This document shows, in pieces, positions 36,850 through 44,493 of a stretch of 64,000 nt of DNA (the stretch's first letter is position 1; each line of letters starts with the position of its first letter). The notes under the pieces are model-generated. The model searched no databases, was not told the DNA's origin, and saw only the letters and a list, made by a program, of their open reading frames with translations. Source of the DNA: Arthrobacter sp. Marseille-P9274 (lineage in GTDB: Bacteria; Actinomycetota; Actinomycetes; Actinomycetales; Micrococcaceae); contig NZ_CAMPOV010000001.1 in the NCBI RefSeq assembly GCF_946892675.1, forward strand, positions 2,144,033 to 2,208,032. Direction: 5' to 3'. The position numbers and the translations under genes were made by a program.

Positions 36850-36981
36850 CTAGATGAGCGTCCTGCCCTCCTGGCGGGCCTCCCGCCAGTCTTTGAAGAA
36901 GCCCTTGCAGATGACAACAAGGGTGGCCGCCACGATCAGGGGCCAGATCAGTACGTACAGGGTCAGGAAGAACGTAGCCAT
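36850..36981 (-). CDS. 43-residue transporter small subunit
   Basis: A very short gene: MATFFLTLYVLIWPLIVAA, then TLVVICKGFFKDWREARQE and GRTLI. It has one membrane helix (~4-27) and a basic amphipathic tail. AAGGAG lies 5 nt before the ATG, and the gene begins 9 nt after the symporter stop. Similar small proteins accompany sodium:solute symporters in actinobacteria and are annotated as putative transporter small subunits; the function is not established. It may stabilise or regulate the symporter. Confidence 0.75.
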   Translation of the reverse strand: MATFFLTLYVLIWPLIVAATLVVICKGFFKDWREARQEGRTLI

Positions 36982-36990
36982 GTTTTCTCC

Positions 36991-38679
36991 TTACTTTCCG
37001 GCCTGGACTGCAGCGGCCTCGACGGTCTCGGTCTCGACCCGCTGGTCGAAGTCGCCGATGCGCTGCTTGATCAGGTCGAAGTCGAAGCTGTTGCCGTTGC
37101 GGAAGCACATGAAGTAGCAGACCAAGGTGCTCACCGCGTAGGCCACGAGCGATCCGGACAGGACGGCGTAGTCATGCAGGAAGCCGATGGCGAACGGCGC
37201 GGCGACCAGGGAGCCCAGGGCGCCGATGATCTTGGCGGCCTTGAGGCCGAAGAAGCCGAAGCTCATCAGGCCGAGCACGACGCCGATGCCGATCACGGCG
37301 ACCACGTCGGTGATGATGCCAAGGGCGCCGCCCATGGGCAGCCACTCGAAGCGGACCGGGATAAAGACGGCCAGCGCCACCAGGACCGAGACGGTGAAGG
37401 CCTTGTTGGTGACCTTCTCCCAGTAGAAGCTGGCGATCACCGGGAAGACGAGGGCACCCCAGAGTGCTCCGACGAAGACCAGCAGGTCGAGGATGTTCAT
37501 CTGCCCGCTGGCGAAGTACAGGGCGGCGGCCGTGGCCACGATCATGGTGATGCGGCCGACCAGCAGCATCGTCTTGGGGTTCGCCTTCTTCGTTCCCGCG
37601 ACGTTCTGGCCGTAGACGTCGGCCATCATGATGGAGGACAACGCGGCAAGGTCCGAGTCCGCGGTGGAGGACAGCGCACCGATGATCATGATCAGGAAGA
37701 CGCCGATCAGGATCGGATGCAGGAAGGTCGAGGCCATCTGCGGGATGAGGTTGTTGACGTCGCCGCCGGCCGGAGCCAGGCCCAGGTACAGCGCCATCAC
37801 GCCGAGCATGCCGATGCCGATGATGGTGGCACCGTAGCCGACGGTCGCCGTCACGAAGGTCCGCTTGATCAGGTCCTCGCGGACCGCGAACAGCCGCTGG
37901 GCGATGGTCTGGTTGCCGATCGCGTACGCGAGCACGGCGGCGATATACGGAGCGCCCTGGTTCAGGAAGGCGTCGCTGGAGAAGAAGTTGGACTGCTGCG
38001 GCGTGAGGTTCTGCGCGCCCTGCTGGAACATGTCGGGACCGCCCGCAGCGAAGAAGACTGCGGGAATAATAACGACGACGGCGCCGAGCATCGCCACGAC
38101 CTGGGCGAAATCGGTGAGCACCGAGGCCCTGAACCCGGACCACAGGGTGTAAAGCAGCACGCCGGCGGCGATCACGATGATGCCCTGGCTGAAGCTGAAG
38201 GGCGAGAGCAGCGCGATCAGCGCGCCGCCCGCGATGAAGTTGGAGGTGAGGCTGATCAGGCTGCCGACGATGTTGGAGCCGGCCAGCATCAGCTGGCTGG
38301 AGCGGCCGTGCCGCGCATACATGACCTCGGCAAGGGTGTGGGCCTTAGGGGCGACTTTGCGGATGCGCCGGCCGAAGGGGTAGATGAACAGGATCATCAG
38401 TGCGCCCCAGAGTCCGTAGTGGATCGGCCCGGAGATCCCATAGGTGTAGCCGGCGGTGGCCGACGCGTACATGGACGAAGCCCAGATCCAGGTCGCCGTC
38501 ATGCTGGCCGCGGAGACGCCGAATCCGATCTTATTGCCGGCGGTCATGTAGCCGTCGGCGTTTTCCTTCTTCTTCCCGATGAGAGCGGACATCAGGAGCG
38601 TGCCGCCGTAAAACAGCACTAGCAGCAGGATCACAGTCCAACCGCTGAGTTGGTAGAAATCTGCGCCCGGTGGCGTCAT
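36991..38679 (-). CDS. Sodium:solute symporter family protein
   Basis: A 562-residue membrane protein of the SSS family (PutP/MctP-like) with about 13 hydrophobic segments. Conserved features include the N-terminal YMTAGNKIGFGVSAASM, the second-helix ATWIWASSMY, GLWGALMILFIYPFGRRIR, LAEVMYARHG and the sodium-site region IGALSSTADSDLAALSSIM. The substrate cannot be told from sequence; SSS members carry proline, carboxylates, urea, choline or amino acids. It is followed by a 43-residue partner and preceded by a structured leader that may control it. Confidence 0.88.
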   Translation of the reverse strand: MTPPGADFYQLSGWTVILLLVLFYGGTLLMSALIGKKKENADGYMTAGNKIGFGVSAASMTATWIWASSMYASATAGYTYGISGPIHYGLWGALMILFIYPFGRRIRKVAPKAHTLAEVMYARHGRSSQLMLAGSNIVGSLISLTSNFIAGGALIALLSPFSFSQGIIVIAAGVLLYTLWSGFRASVLTDFAQVVAMLGAVVVIIPAVFFAAGGPDMFQQGAQNLTPQQSNFFSSDAFLNQGAPYIAAVLAYAIGNQTIAQRLFAVREDLIKRTFVTATVGYGATIIGIGMLGVMALYLGLAPAGGDVNNLIPQMASTFLHPILIGVFLIMIIGALSSTADSDLAALSSIMMADVYGQNVAGTKKANPKTMLLVGRITMIVATAAALYFASGQMNILDLLVFVGALWGALVFPVIASFYWEKVTNKAFTVSVLVALAVFIPVRFEWLPMGGALGIITDVVAVIGIGVVLGLMSFGFFGLKAAKIIGALGSLVAAPFAIGFLHDYAVLSGSLVAYAVSTLVCYFMCFRNGNSFDFDLIKQRIGDFDQRVETETVEAAAVQAGK

Positions 38680-38752
38680 TCTCTTTCCTCTCGGTCCTGG
38701 ACGGCTCGCCGGTCACCGCCCAAATCAGTGCGCGCCGGCCAGAGGGGCCGAT

Positions 38753-39021
38753 TTGCCAAGCGTTGTCCCGTGCGGCCCGTCGTCGGGCCGCGGACAGTGT
38801 TCAGAATCCGGCGATGGATTCCAGGCGCGCGATCCTGCCCGGCACTCACAGCCGGGCCCACCACAAGCCGCTTGTCGTGCGGCATAAAAAAGGCGGCCGG
38901 ACGTGTCTCCGGCCCGCAGTGCAGGAAGCGGCTGATCTTCAGCCGGCTTCAGGATCAGGATGCTTATCGCGCCCGGAAACCGGCGGCGTCAAGGCCGCCC
39001 AGGTTGCCCGAGGCAAGCATC
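38753..39021 (-). ncRNA. Multi-stem leader upstream of the symporter (candidate regulatory RNA)
   Basis: The 362-nt gene-free region holds, in minus-strand order, a 63-nt cloverleaf (P1 39015-39021/38959-38965, with three inner hairpins: GGCAA/TTGCC, GGCGGC/GCCGCC, CCGG/CCGG), a CTGATC/GATCAG hairpin, the U-tailed terminator, and two further GC hairpins (one at 38772-38791). It does not match any riboswitch class I know. Confidence 0.4.
38886..38914 (-). terminator. Intrinsic terminator in the symporter leader
   Basis: On the minus strand GGCCGGA pairs with TCCGGCC across a GACACG loop, then GCC and six Ts. It lies 127 nt after the PHP phosphatase stop and about 200 nt before the symporter start, so it either ends the PHP transcript or acts as an attenuator. 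Confidence 0.65.
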
Positions 39022-39041
39022 GGTCGGGACCTAGCCTACCA

Positions 39042-39923
39042 TCAGCGGCCTGCAGGGCTTTGGCCACCGGCCGTGCTGGGCAGGTAGGCGGGCGCTCCCG
39101 TGCCGATTTGCAGGATGCGCTCCAGCACCGCGGCGGCCGTCATATTCTCGCCCAGCCGGTTCGGTTTTCCGGTGCCGTGGTAGTCGCTGGACCCCGTCAT
39201 CAGCAATCCCCGCTCGGCGGCCAGCCTCCGCAGCCAGGCCCTGCCTTCCGCCGGATTGTCCCGGTGGTCCACCTCCACGCCGTCGAGGCCCGCATCGATC
39301 ATCTGGTGGAAGACGTCCTCGCCGACAACCCGGCCTCGCCCCGAAGCGACCGGGTGCGCGAACACGGCCGCTCCCCCGGCCTCTTTGACCAGTTCGACGG
39401 CGTGCGCCGGGTCGGGTGCATAGTGGGTGACGTAGTAGCGCGAATGCGACGTGAGGATGTTGCTGAAGGCCTCGGTCCGGTCCGAGACCACCCCGGCCGC
39501 CACCAGGGCATCGGCGATGTGCGGCCGGCCGACGGTTGCCTCATGGGCCGTCTGGGCGGTGACGTCCGCCCAGGTGATCGGGAAATCCTCCGCGAGCAGC
39601 TCGACCATGCGTTCGGCCCGGGTCAGCCGCGCCTTGCGTGCCTTGCCGATCTCCTCCAGCAGCCCGGGGTGGGTCGGATCATGCAGGTAGGCCAGGACGT
39701 GGACGCTGATGCCTTCCCTGCTGCGGCAGGAGATCTCCATGCCCGGCACCAGCCCGATGCGCAGGTCCCGGGCCGCGGCCAGCGCCGGCGCCCAGCCGGC
39801 GGTGGTGTCATGGTCGGTCAGCGCCACGACGTCCAGGCCGGCGTCGGCGGCCGCGCGCACCAGGTCTGCCGGAGACTCCGTGCCGTCCGAGGCCGTGGAG
39901 TGGGCATGCAGGTCGATCTTCAT
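39042..39923 (-). CDS. PHP-domain phosphoesterase
   Basis: A 293-residue metal phosphoesterase with the PHP motifs DLHAHSTASDGTESP (first His pair and Asp), ALTDHDTTAGW, GMEISCR, VDHRDNPAEG and SDYHGTGK. It resembles E. coli YciV/TrpH (RNase AM), which removes phosphates from 3',5'-nucleoside bisphosphates and short RNA 5' ends; the exact substrate is inferred. The start is supported by a leaderless TAGATT box. It is divergent from the aminopeptidase gene. Confidence 0.85.
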   Translation of the reverse strand: MKIDLHAHSTASDGTESPADLVRAAADAGLDVVALTDHDTTAGWAPALAAARDLRIGLVPGMEISCRSREGISVHVLAYLHDPTHPGLLEEIGKARKARLTRAERMVELLAEDFPITWADVTAQTAHEATVGRPHIADALVAAGVVSDRTEAFSNILTSHSRYYVTHYAPDPAHAVELVKEAGGAAVFAHPVASGRGRVVGEDVFHQMIDAGLDGVEVDHRDNPAEGRAWLRRLAAERGLLMTGSSDYHGTGKPNRLGENMTAAAVLERILQIGTGAPAYLPSTAGGQSPAGR

Positions 39924-39929
39924 CCCCCC

Positions 39930-39935
39930 AATCTA
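39930..39935 (-). promoter_or_regulatory. -10 box for the PHP phosphatase gene
   Basis: TAGATT on the minus strand, 6 nt (GGGGGG) before the ATG at 39923; leaderless. Confidence 0.5.
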
Positions 39936-40018
39936 CCCGCGGCGCGGGCGCGGCCGCAGGCCTTGCGGGCCCTCCGAGGCTGTTTGGCAGCGCTTGGCGC
40001 CGATGAGACGATGGATTG

Positions 40019-41590
40019 GTGAGTACAGACGCCAACGACAGCACCGTACAGCCGGCCTCGGAGGGCCAGCCGCTCGAGGAACGCGGGAACAACCGCTCCC
40101 AGCGGCCGGAATCCCAGGCCTTCAAGGACTTCATGGCCGGGCAGTGGGCTCCGGACACCTCCGCTCCCCCCGCGAAGGCGGAGGTCGCGCCCTTTGCCGC
40201 GCGCCGCCGTCGTACCCTTTCCCTCAGGTTCCCGGGCGAACGACTGGTCATTCCGGCCGGTCCGCTGAAAGTCCGGTCCAACGACACCGACTACCGGTTC
40301 CGCCCGCATTCGGCGTTCGCCCACCTGACCGGGCTCGGCCTGGACCACGAACCGGATGCCGTCCTGGTGATGGAACCCGCCCCTGAAGGGCAGGGGGACG
40401 ACGGCGGCAATCACCATGCCACCCTCTACTTCCGTCCGCTCGCGGGCCGGGACACGCCCGATTTCTACGCCGACGCCCGCTACGGCGAGTTCTGGATCGG
40501 CCCGCGGCCGACGCTGGATCAGCTGCAGAAGCAGCTCGACATCGAGACGCGGGAGCTCGGCGAGCTCGAGGTGGCGATCACCAAGGACGCCGGCGTGGTC
40601 GGTATCGGCGGCATGCGTATCCGGCTACTGCGCGAAGTGGACTTCAACGTCGACGCCCTCGTCGACACGTCCCGGATCAACACCGGCGTGGACCTGGAGG
40701 AGTCCGATAACCTGGACGCCCTGCTGGCCGAGGCCCTGTCCGAGCTTCGCCTGGTCAAGGACGAGTGGGAGGTCGGCGAGCTGAAGAAGTCAGTCGCGGC
40801 CACCGTCAACGGGTTCCACGAAGTCGTCAAGGTGCTGCCCCGGGCCATCACCCATGACCGCGGCGAACGCGTCGTCGAGGGCGCCTTCTTCGCCAGGGCG
40901 CGCGAAGAAGGCAACGACCTGGGCTACGACACCATCGCCGCCGCCGGCAACAACGCGACGATCCTGCACTGGATCCCCAACAACGGCCAGGTGAAGTCCG
41001 GCGACCTGCTGCTGCTCGACGCCGGGGTCGAGGCGGACTCGCTGTACACCGCCGACGTCACGCGGACCCTTCCGGTCAACGGCAAGTTCACCGACGTGCA
41101 GCGCCGGATCTACCAGGCCGTGCTGGACGCCGCGGATGCCGGCTTCGCCGCTGCCCAGCCCGGCGCCAAGTTCCGCGATGTCCACAAGGCCGCCGTGACC
41201 GTGCTGGCCGAGCGGCTGGATGAGTGGGGCCTGCTCCCGGTTCCGCTGGCAGAGGCACTCGCCGAGGGCGGCCAGCACCACCGGCGGTGGATGCCGCACG
41301 GCACGAGCCACCACCTGGGCCTCGATGTCCACGACTGTGCCCAGGCGAAGCGCGAGCTCTATCTCGACGGCGTCCTGACCGAGGGCATGGTGTTCACGAT
41401 CGAACCGGGCCTCTACTTCAAGCAGGAGGACCTGGCCGTGCCGGAGGAATACCGCGGCATCGGCGTGCGGATCGAGGACGACGTGCTCATGACGGCGGAC
41501 GGACCGGTCAGCCTCAGTGCTGCCCTACCGCGGGAGCCGGACGAGGTCGAGTCCTGGATGGCGGGCATCTACAGCCCCTCGGGCGAGTAG
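40019..41590 (+). CDS. Aminopeptidase P family (Xaa-Pro) protein
   Basis: A 523-residue M24B metallopeptidase that removes an N-terminal residue before proline. The N-terminal domain (~65-200) has YRFRPHSAFAHLTGLG. The catalytic domain shows the five metal ligands: DAGVEADSLYTADVTRT (two Asp), GTSHHLGLDVHD (His), VFTIEPGLYF (Glu) and GVRIEDDVL (Glu). A ~40-residue disordered N-terminal leader, with no signal peptide, indicates a cytoplasmic enzyme. The GTG at 40019 is preferred; an adjacent TTG is in frame. A terminator hairpin follows. Confidence 0.9.
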   Translation: MSTDANDSTVQPASEGQPLEERGNNRSQRPESQAFKDFMAGQWAPDTSAPPAKAEVAPFAARRRRTLSLRFPGERLVIPAGPLKVRSNDTDYRFRPHSAFAHLTGLGLDHEPDAVLVMEPAPEGQGDDGGNHHATLYFRPLAGRDTPDFYADARYGEFWIGPRPTLDQLQKQLDIETRELGELEVAITKDAGVVGIGGMRIRLLREVDFNVDALVDTSRINTGVDLEESDNLDALLAEALSELRLVKDEWEVGELKKSVAATVNGFHEVVKVLPRAITHDRGERVVEGAFFARAREEGNDLGYDTIAAAGNNATILHWIPNNGQVKSGDLLLLDAGVEADSLYTADVTRTLPVNGKFTDVQRRIYQAVLDAADAGFAAAQPGAKFRDVHKAAVTVLAERLDEWGLLPVPLAEALAEGGQHHRRWMPHGTSHHLGLDVHDCAQAKRELYLDGVLTEGMVFTIEPGLYFKQEDLAVPEEYRGIGVRIEDDVLMTADGPVSLSAALPREPDEVESWMAGIYSPSGE

Positions 41591-41608
41591 GGCAGTCAGT
41601 ACATAGCG

Positions 41609-41645
41609 AAGCCGGGGAAACCGTCGGTCGACGGTTCCCCGGCTT
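41609..41645. terminator. Bidirectional terminator hairpin
   Basis: AAGCCGGGG...CCCCGGCTT with inner ACCGTCG/CGACGGT (one-base offset) between the aminopeptidase (+) and stress protein (-) genes. Confidence 0.75.
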
Positions 41646-41674
41646 CTGCGCTGGACGCGCCTGCCGCGGGCTGG

Positions 41675-42505
41675 CTAGCGTTGCTCGTCGCCTTCGCGAC
41701 GGCCCTGCTCCGGATCGGCTGCCGGCGCCCCCGGCTGGCCCGGCTGCTGCTCCTGCTCCGGCGGGAGGCGGACGCCGTACTGCGGCCGCCCGTCCGGCAG
41801 GTCGGGGAAGCGGCCGCGGACCGGGGCCCCGGGTTCGGTTTCGGGACCCGCCGGCGGCTGCTGCTGGCCCTGCTCCTGTTCGGTGGAGCCGGAGGCGTAC
41901 GGATCCTGGCCCCACTGGGCCGGCCGCTGCGGCTGCTGCTGCGGCTGCGGCCGCTGCGGCTGCGGCTGCTCCGGTTGCACGTAACGGCCCTGCTCCGCCC
42001 CGGGGTGCAGGGCGTGGCCGGGCATGGACAGCTGGCTGGCCACCCGGCGCGCCTCGAAGATCATGTCGCCGGTCACCACCACGTCGTAGCTGGTCGCGAT
42101 GATCTGGTTGGTGGAGGTGAAGTCCCGCTTTCCCCTCGTGAAGGCATAGCTGATCACGCTGAACAGGATCCAGAACGCGGCGCCCATGGCCATCGAGGAG
42201 AGCACCAGCCCGAAGGTCTGGCCCCCGCCGAAGAGCATCAGCAGCAGGCCCACGAAGAGGCCGAACCAAGCGCCGGTCGCCGCCCCGGTCAGCGCCACGC
42301 GGGGGTAGCTCAGCTTGCCCGTCACTCGTTCGACGGACTTCAGGTCGTTGCCGATGATGGAGACGTGCTGGACCGGGAACTCCTCATCCGCCAGGAAGTC
42401 CACCACCTTCTGGGCATCCAGGTACGTGCGGTAGTTGCCTAGCAGCTCGCCCTGGGGCAGTTGCTGGCTGGGGTCACGGGATTCGCTACGGCCAAGCATC
42501 GACAT
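41675..42505 (-). CDS. YflT-type general stress membrane protein with Pro/Gln-rich tail
   Basis: A 276-residue protein. Residues ~20-70 (LGNYRTYLDAQKVVDFLAD, then FPVQHVSIIGNDL) match the heat-induced stress protein YflT domain. Two membrane segments follow (~88-108 and ~112-130), including GAWFGLFVGLLLMLFGGG, and then ~110 residues rich in Pro, Gln and Gly with repeats such as QPQPQRPQPQQQPQRPAQ, likely disordered. Function unknown; relatives respond to stress. ATG at 42505 is chosen with a second ATG two codons on. Confidence 0.75.
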   Translation of the reverse strand: MSMLGRSESRDPSQQLPQGELLGNYRTYLDAQKVVDFLADEEFPVQHVSIIGNDLKSVERVTGKLSYPRVALTGAATGAWFGLFVGLLLMLFGGGQTFGLVLSSMAMGAAFWILFSVISYAFTRGKRDFTSTNQIIATSYDVVVTGDMIFEARRVASQLSMPGHALHPGAEQGRYVQPEQPQPQRPQPQQQPQRPAQWGQDPYASGSTEQEQGQQQPPAGPETEPGAPVRGRFPDLPDGRPQYGVRLPPEQEQQPGQPGAPAADPEQGRREGDEQR

Positions 42506-42611
42506 AACCCCATTCTCCCCTACCAGCGGGTACTGCGCCGGTGGTATCGCCCAAAGTGAACTTGCCGGCGGCTCCACCCGGCCCCGGCGGGCGCCGTCGG
42601 GCGCGACCACG

Positions 42612-42617
42612 TAGCCT
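42612..42617 (+). promoter_or_regulatory. -10 box for the MgtE-domain gene
   Basis: TAGCCT, 6 nt before the GTG at 42624. The AAGGGA in between abuts the start codon and is too close to serve as a ribosome site. Confidence 0.5.
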
Positions 42618-42623
42618 AAGGGA

Positions 42624-43904
42624 GTGAGCACAAATCCCACCAGAGTCTTCATCGCCAGGCTGCTCGGCCTGGATGTCTTCGACCCGCTGGGCGACCGCTT
42701 GGGACGCCTGCGCGACGCCGTCGCGCTGGAACGCGGCGGCAAGGCGCCCCAGGTCGTCGGCATCGTCGTCGAGGTGCCCGGGAAGAAGCGCGTCTTCGTA
42801 CCGATGACCCGGATCACGTCCATTGATGCAGGGCAGATCATCTGCACCGGGCTGGTCAACCTGCGCCGCTTCGAGCAGCGCGGCGCCGAGATCCTCATGG
42901 TCGCCGAGATGTTCGACCGCCGCGTCACGCTCGCGGATGGCACGGGGGACGCCACCATCGAGGACATCGCGATGGAGAAATCCCGCATTGGCGACTGGTT
43001 CGTCTCCCAGTTGTTCGTCCGCCGCGGCTACTCGTCCTCGCCGCTGCGGAGCCTGCGCCGGAACGAAACGCTCATCGTGGACTGGAACGATGCCCGCCCG
43101 GGAGCCAAAAACGAGCCGCAGGCAGCCACCGCCTTCGTCGCCAGCCACGAGGACATGAAACCTGCGGATTTCGCTGACGCGCTGCATGAGATGAGCGACA
43201 AGCGCCGCATCGAAATCGCCACCGAACTACAGGACAAACGCCTGGCGGACGTCCTGCAGGAGCTCCCGGATGACGATCAGGTCCAGATCCTCTCCGCCCT
43301 GGAAATCGAACGCGCCGCCGACGTCCTGGAGGAAATGGACCCGGATGACGCGGCCGACCTGCTGGCGGAACTGCCGGAGGAGCAGAAGGAAGACCTGCTG
43401 CAGCGGATGGAACCGGAAGAAGCCGAGGACGTCCGCCGCCTGATGGAGTACGAGGAGGACACGGCCGGCTCGATGATGACGCCGGTTCCCGTCATCCTGC
43501 CGCCGGAAGCCACCGTGGCCGAGGCCCTGGCCCACGTGCGCCGGGAAGAACTCAGTCCGGCCCTGGCCTCGGCCATTTTTGTCTGCCGTCCCCCGCTGGA
43601 GACGCCCACGGGACGCTATCTCGGCGTCGTCCATATCCAGCAGTTGCTGCGTTTCCCGCCGCCGGAGGCCCTCGGCAACATCGTGGACACGGACCTTGAA
43701 CCCGTCTCCGACCAGGCGGACATCAGCGAGGTGGCCCGCATGCTGGCCACCTACAACCTCAACGCGCTCGGCGTCGTGAATGAAGACGGCAGGCTGGTAG
43801 GCGCCGTCACCGTCGACGACGTCCTGGACCATCTGCTCCCGGACGACTGGCGGGCCCAGGATGACACGGACGAGCTGATGCGGAAGGCAGGACGCAATGG
43901 CTGA
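42624..43904 (+). CDS. MgtE intracellular-domain/CBS protein without the channel
   Basis: A 426-residue cytoplasmic protein. The N-terminal half contains a PRC-barrel-like module (VFDPLGDRLGRLRDAVAL); the middle is an MgtE-N superhelix of repeated LADVLQELPDDD, ERAADVLEEMDPDDAADLL and EQKEDLLQRMEPEEAEDV units; two CBS motifs follow (GSMMTPVPVILPPEATV, and VARMLATYNLNALGVVNEDG, in parts). The transmembrane pore of true MgtE magnesium channels is missing, so it is probably a sensor or regulator. It resembles Rv1232c. Its stop overlaps the next start by 8 nt. Confidence 0.82.
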   Translation: MSTNPTRVFIARLLGLDVFDPLGDRLGRLRDAVALERGGKAPQVVGIVVEVPGKKRVFVPMTRITSIDAGQIICTGLVNLRRFEQRGAEILMVAEMFDRRVTLADGTGDATIEDIAMEKSRIGDWFVSQLFVRRGYSSSPLRSLRRNETLIVDWNDARPGAKNEPQAATAFVASHEDMKPADFADALHEMSDKRRIEIATELQDKRLADVLQELPDDDQVQILSALEIERAADVLEEMDPDDAADLLAELPEEQKEDLLQRMEPEEAEDVRRLMEYEEDTAGSMMTPVPVILPPEATVAEALAHVRREELSPALASAIFVCRPPLETPTGRYLGVVHIQQLLRFPPPEALGNIVDTDLEPVSDQADISEVARMLATYNLNALGVVNEDGRLVGAVTVDDVLDHLLPDDWRAQDDTDELMRKAGRNG

Positions 43905-44490
43905 AAAGCAGAACAGCACCAGTGGACTGGATGTCCCCCGCGAGGCACGGCAGCGGCTGCTGCCGCGCCTGAAGCCCAACCCCGACGCCTTCGGCCATGC
44001 AACCGAGAGCTTCGCGCGCTTCATGGGCACCCCCCAGTTCCTGATGTGGATGAGCGTGTTCTGCCTGATCTGGCTGCTGTGGAACACCTTCGGGCCGGAG
44101 TCGCTGCGCTTCGATAGCGCCGCGCTGGGCTTCACCGCCCTGACCCTGATGCTCTCGCTGCAGGCGTCGTATGCCGCTCCCCTGCTGCTGCTGGCCCAGA
44201 ACCGCCAGGACGACCGGGACAAGGTCACCCTGCAGCAGGACCGCCAGCGGGCCGAGCGGAACCTTTCCGACACCGAGTACCTCACCCGGGAGCTGGCCTC
44301 GCTGCGCATCACGCTTCGCGAAGTGGCCACCCGCGACTTTGTCCGAAGCGAACTGCGCACGGTGCTGGAGGAACTGCTCGAATCGCAGGAGAAGGACGAC
44401 CGCCAGCGGAGGCGGAAGAAGAAGGTTTCCGACGCGACGTCCTCGCTGCCGCGGGTCTCGGCGGAGGCCGAAAGCACATCGGAGAACTAG
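43897..44490 (+). CDS. DUF1003 family membrane protein
   Basis: A 197-residue protein with two close membrane segments (~44-64, FLMWMSVFCLIWLLWN, and ~76-100, FTALTLMLSLQASYAAPLLL), the DUF1003 core, followed by a charged helical region (NRQDDRDKVTLQQDRQRAE) and a Lys/Arg-rich tail. Function unknown. It overlaps the MgtE-domain gene by 8 nt, and both are conserved together in actinobacteria, suggesting they act together in ion homeostasis. Confidence 0.82.
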   Translation: MAEKQNSTSGLDVPREARQRLLPRLKPNPDAFGHATESFARFMGTPQFLMWMSVFCLIWLLWNTFGPESLRFDSAALGFTALTLMLSLQASYAAPLLLLAQNRQDDRDKVTLQQDRQRAERNLSDTEYLTRELASLRITLREVATRDFVRSELRTVLEELLESQEKDDRQRRRKKKVSDATSSLPRVSAEAESTSEN

Positions 44491-44493
44491 GAC

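Noticed and set aside
38959-39021. Cloverleaf considered as a tRNA gene
   Set aside because: It has a 7-bp acceptor-like stem, but it is only 63 nt, with no T-loop consensus and no CCA-proximal features.
38900-39040. Possible SAM riboswitch because of GGGCAACC
   Set aside because: The single short match lacks the other SAM-I or SAM-IV core elements and the P1 partner.
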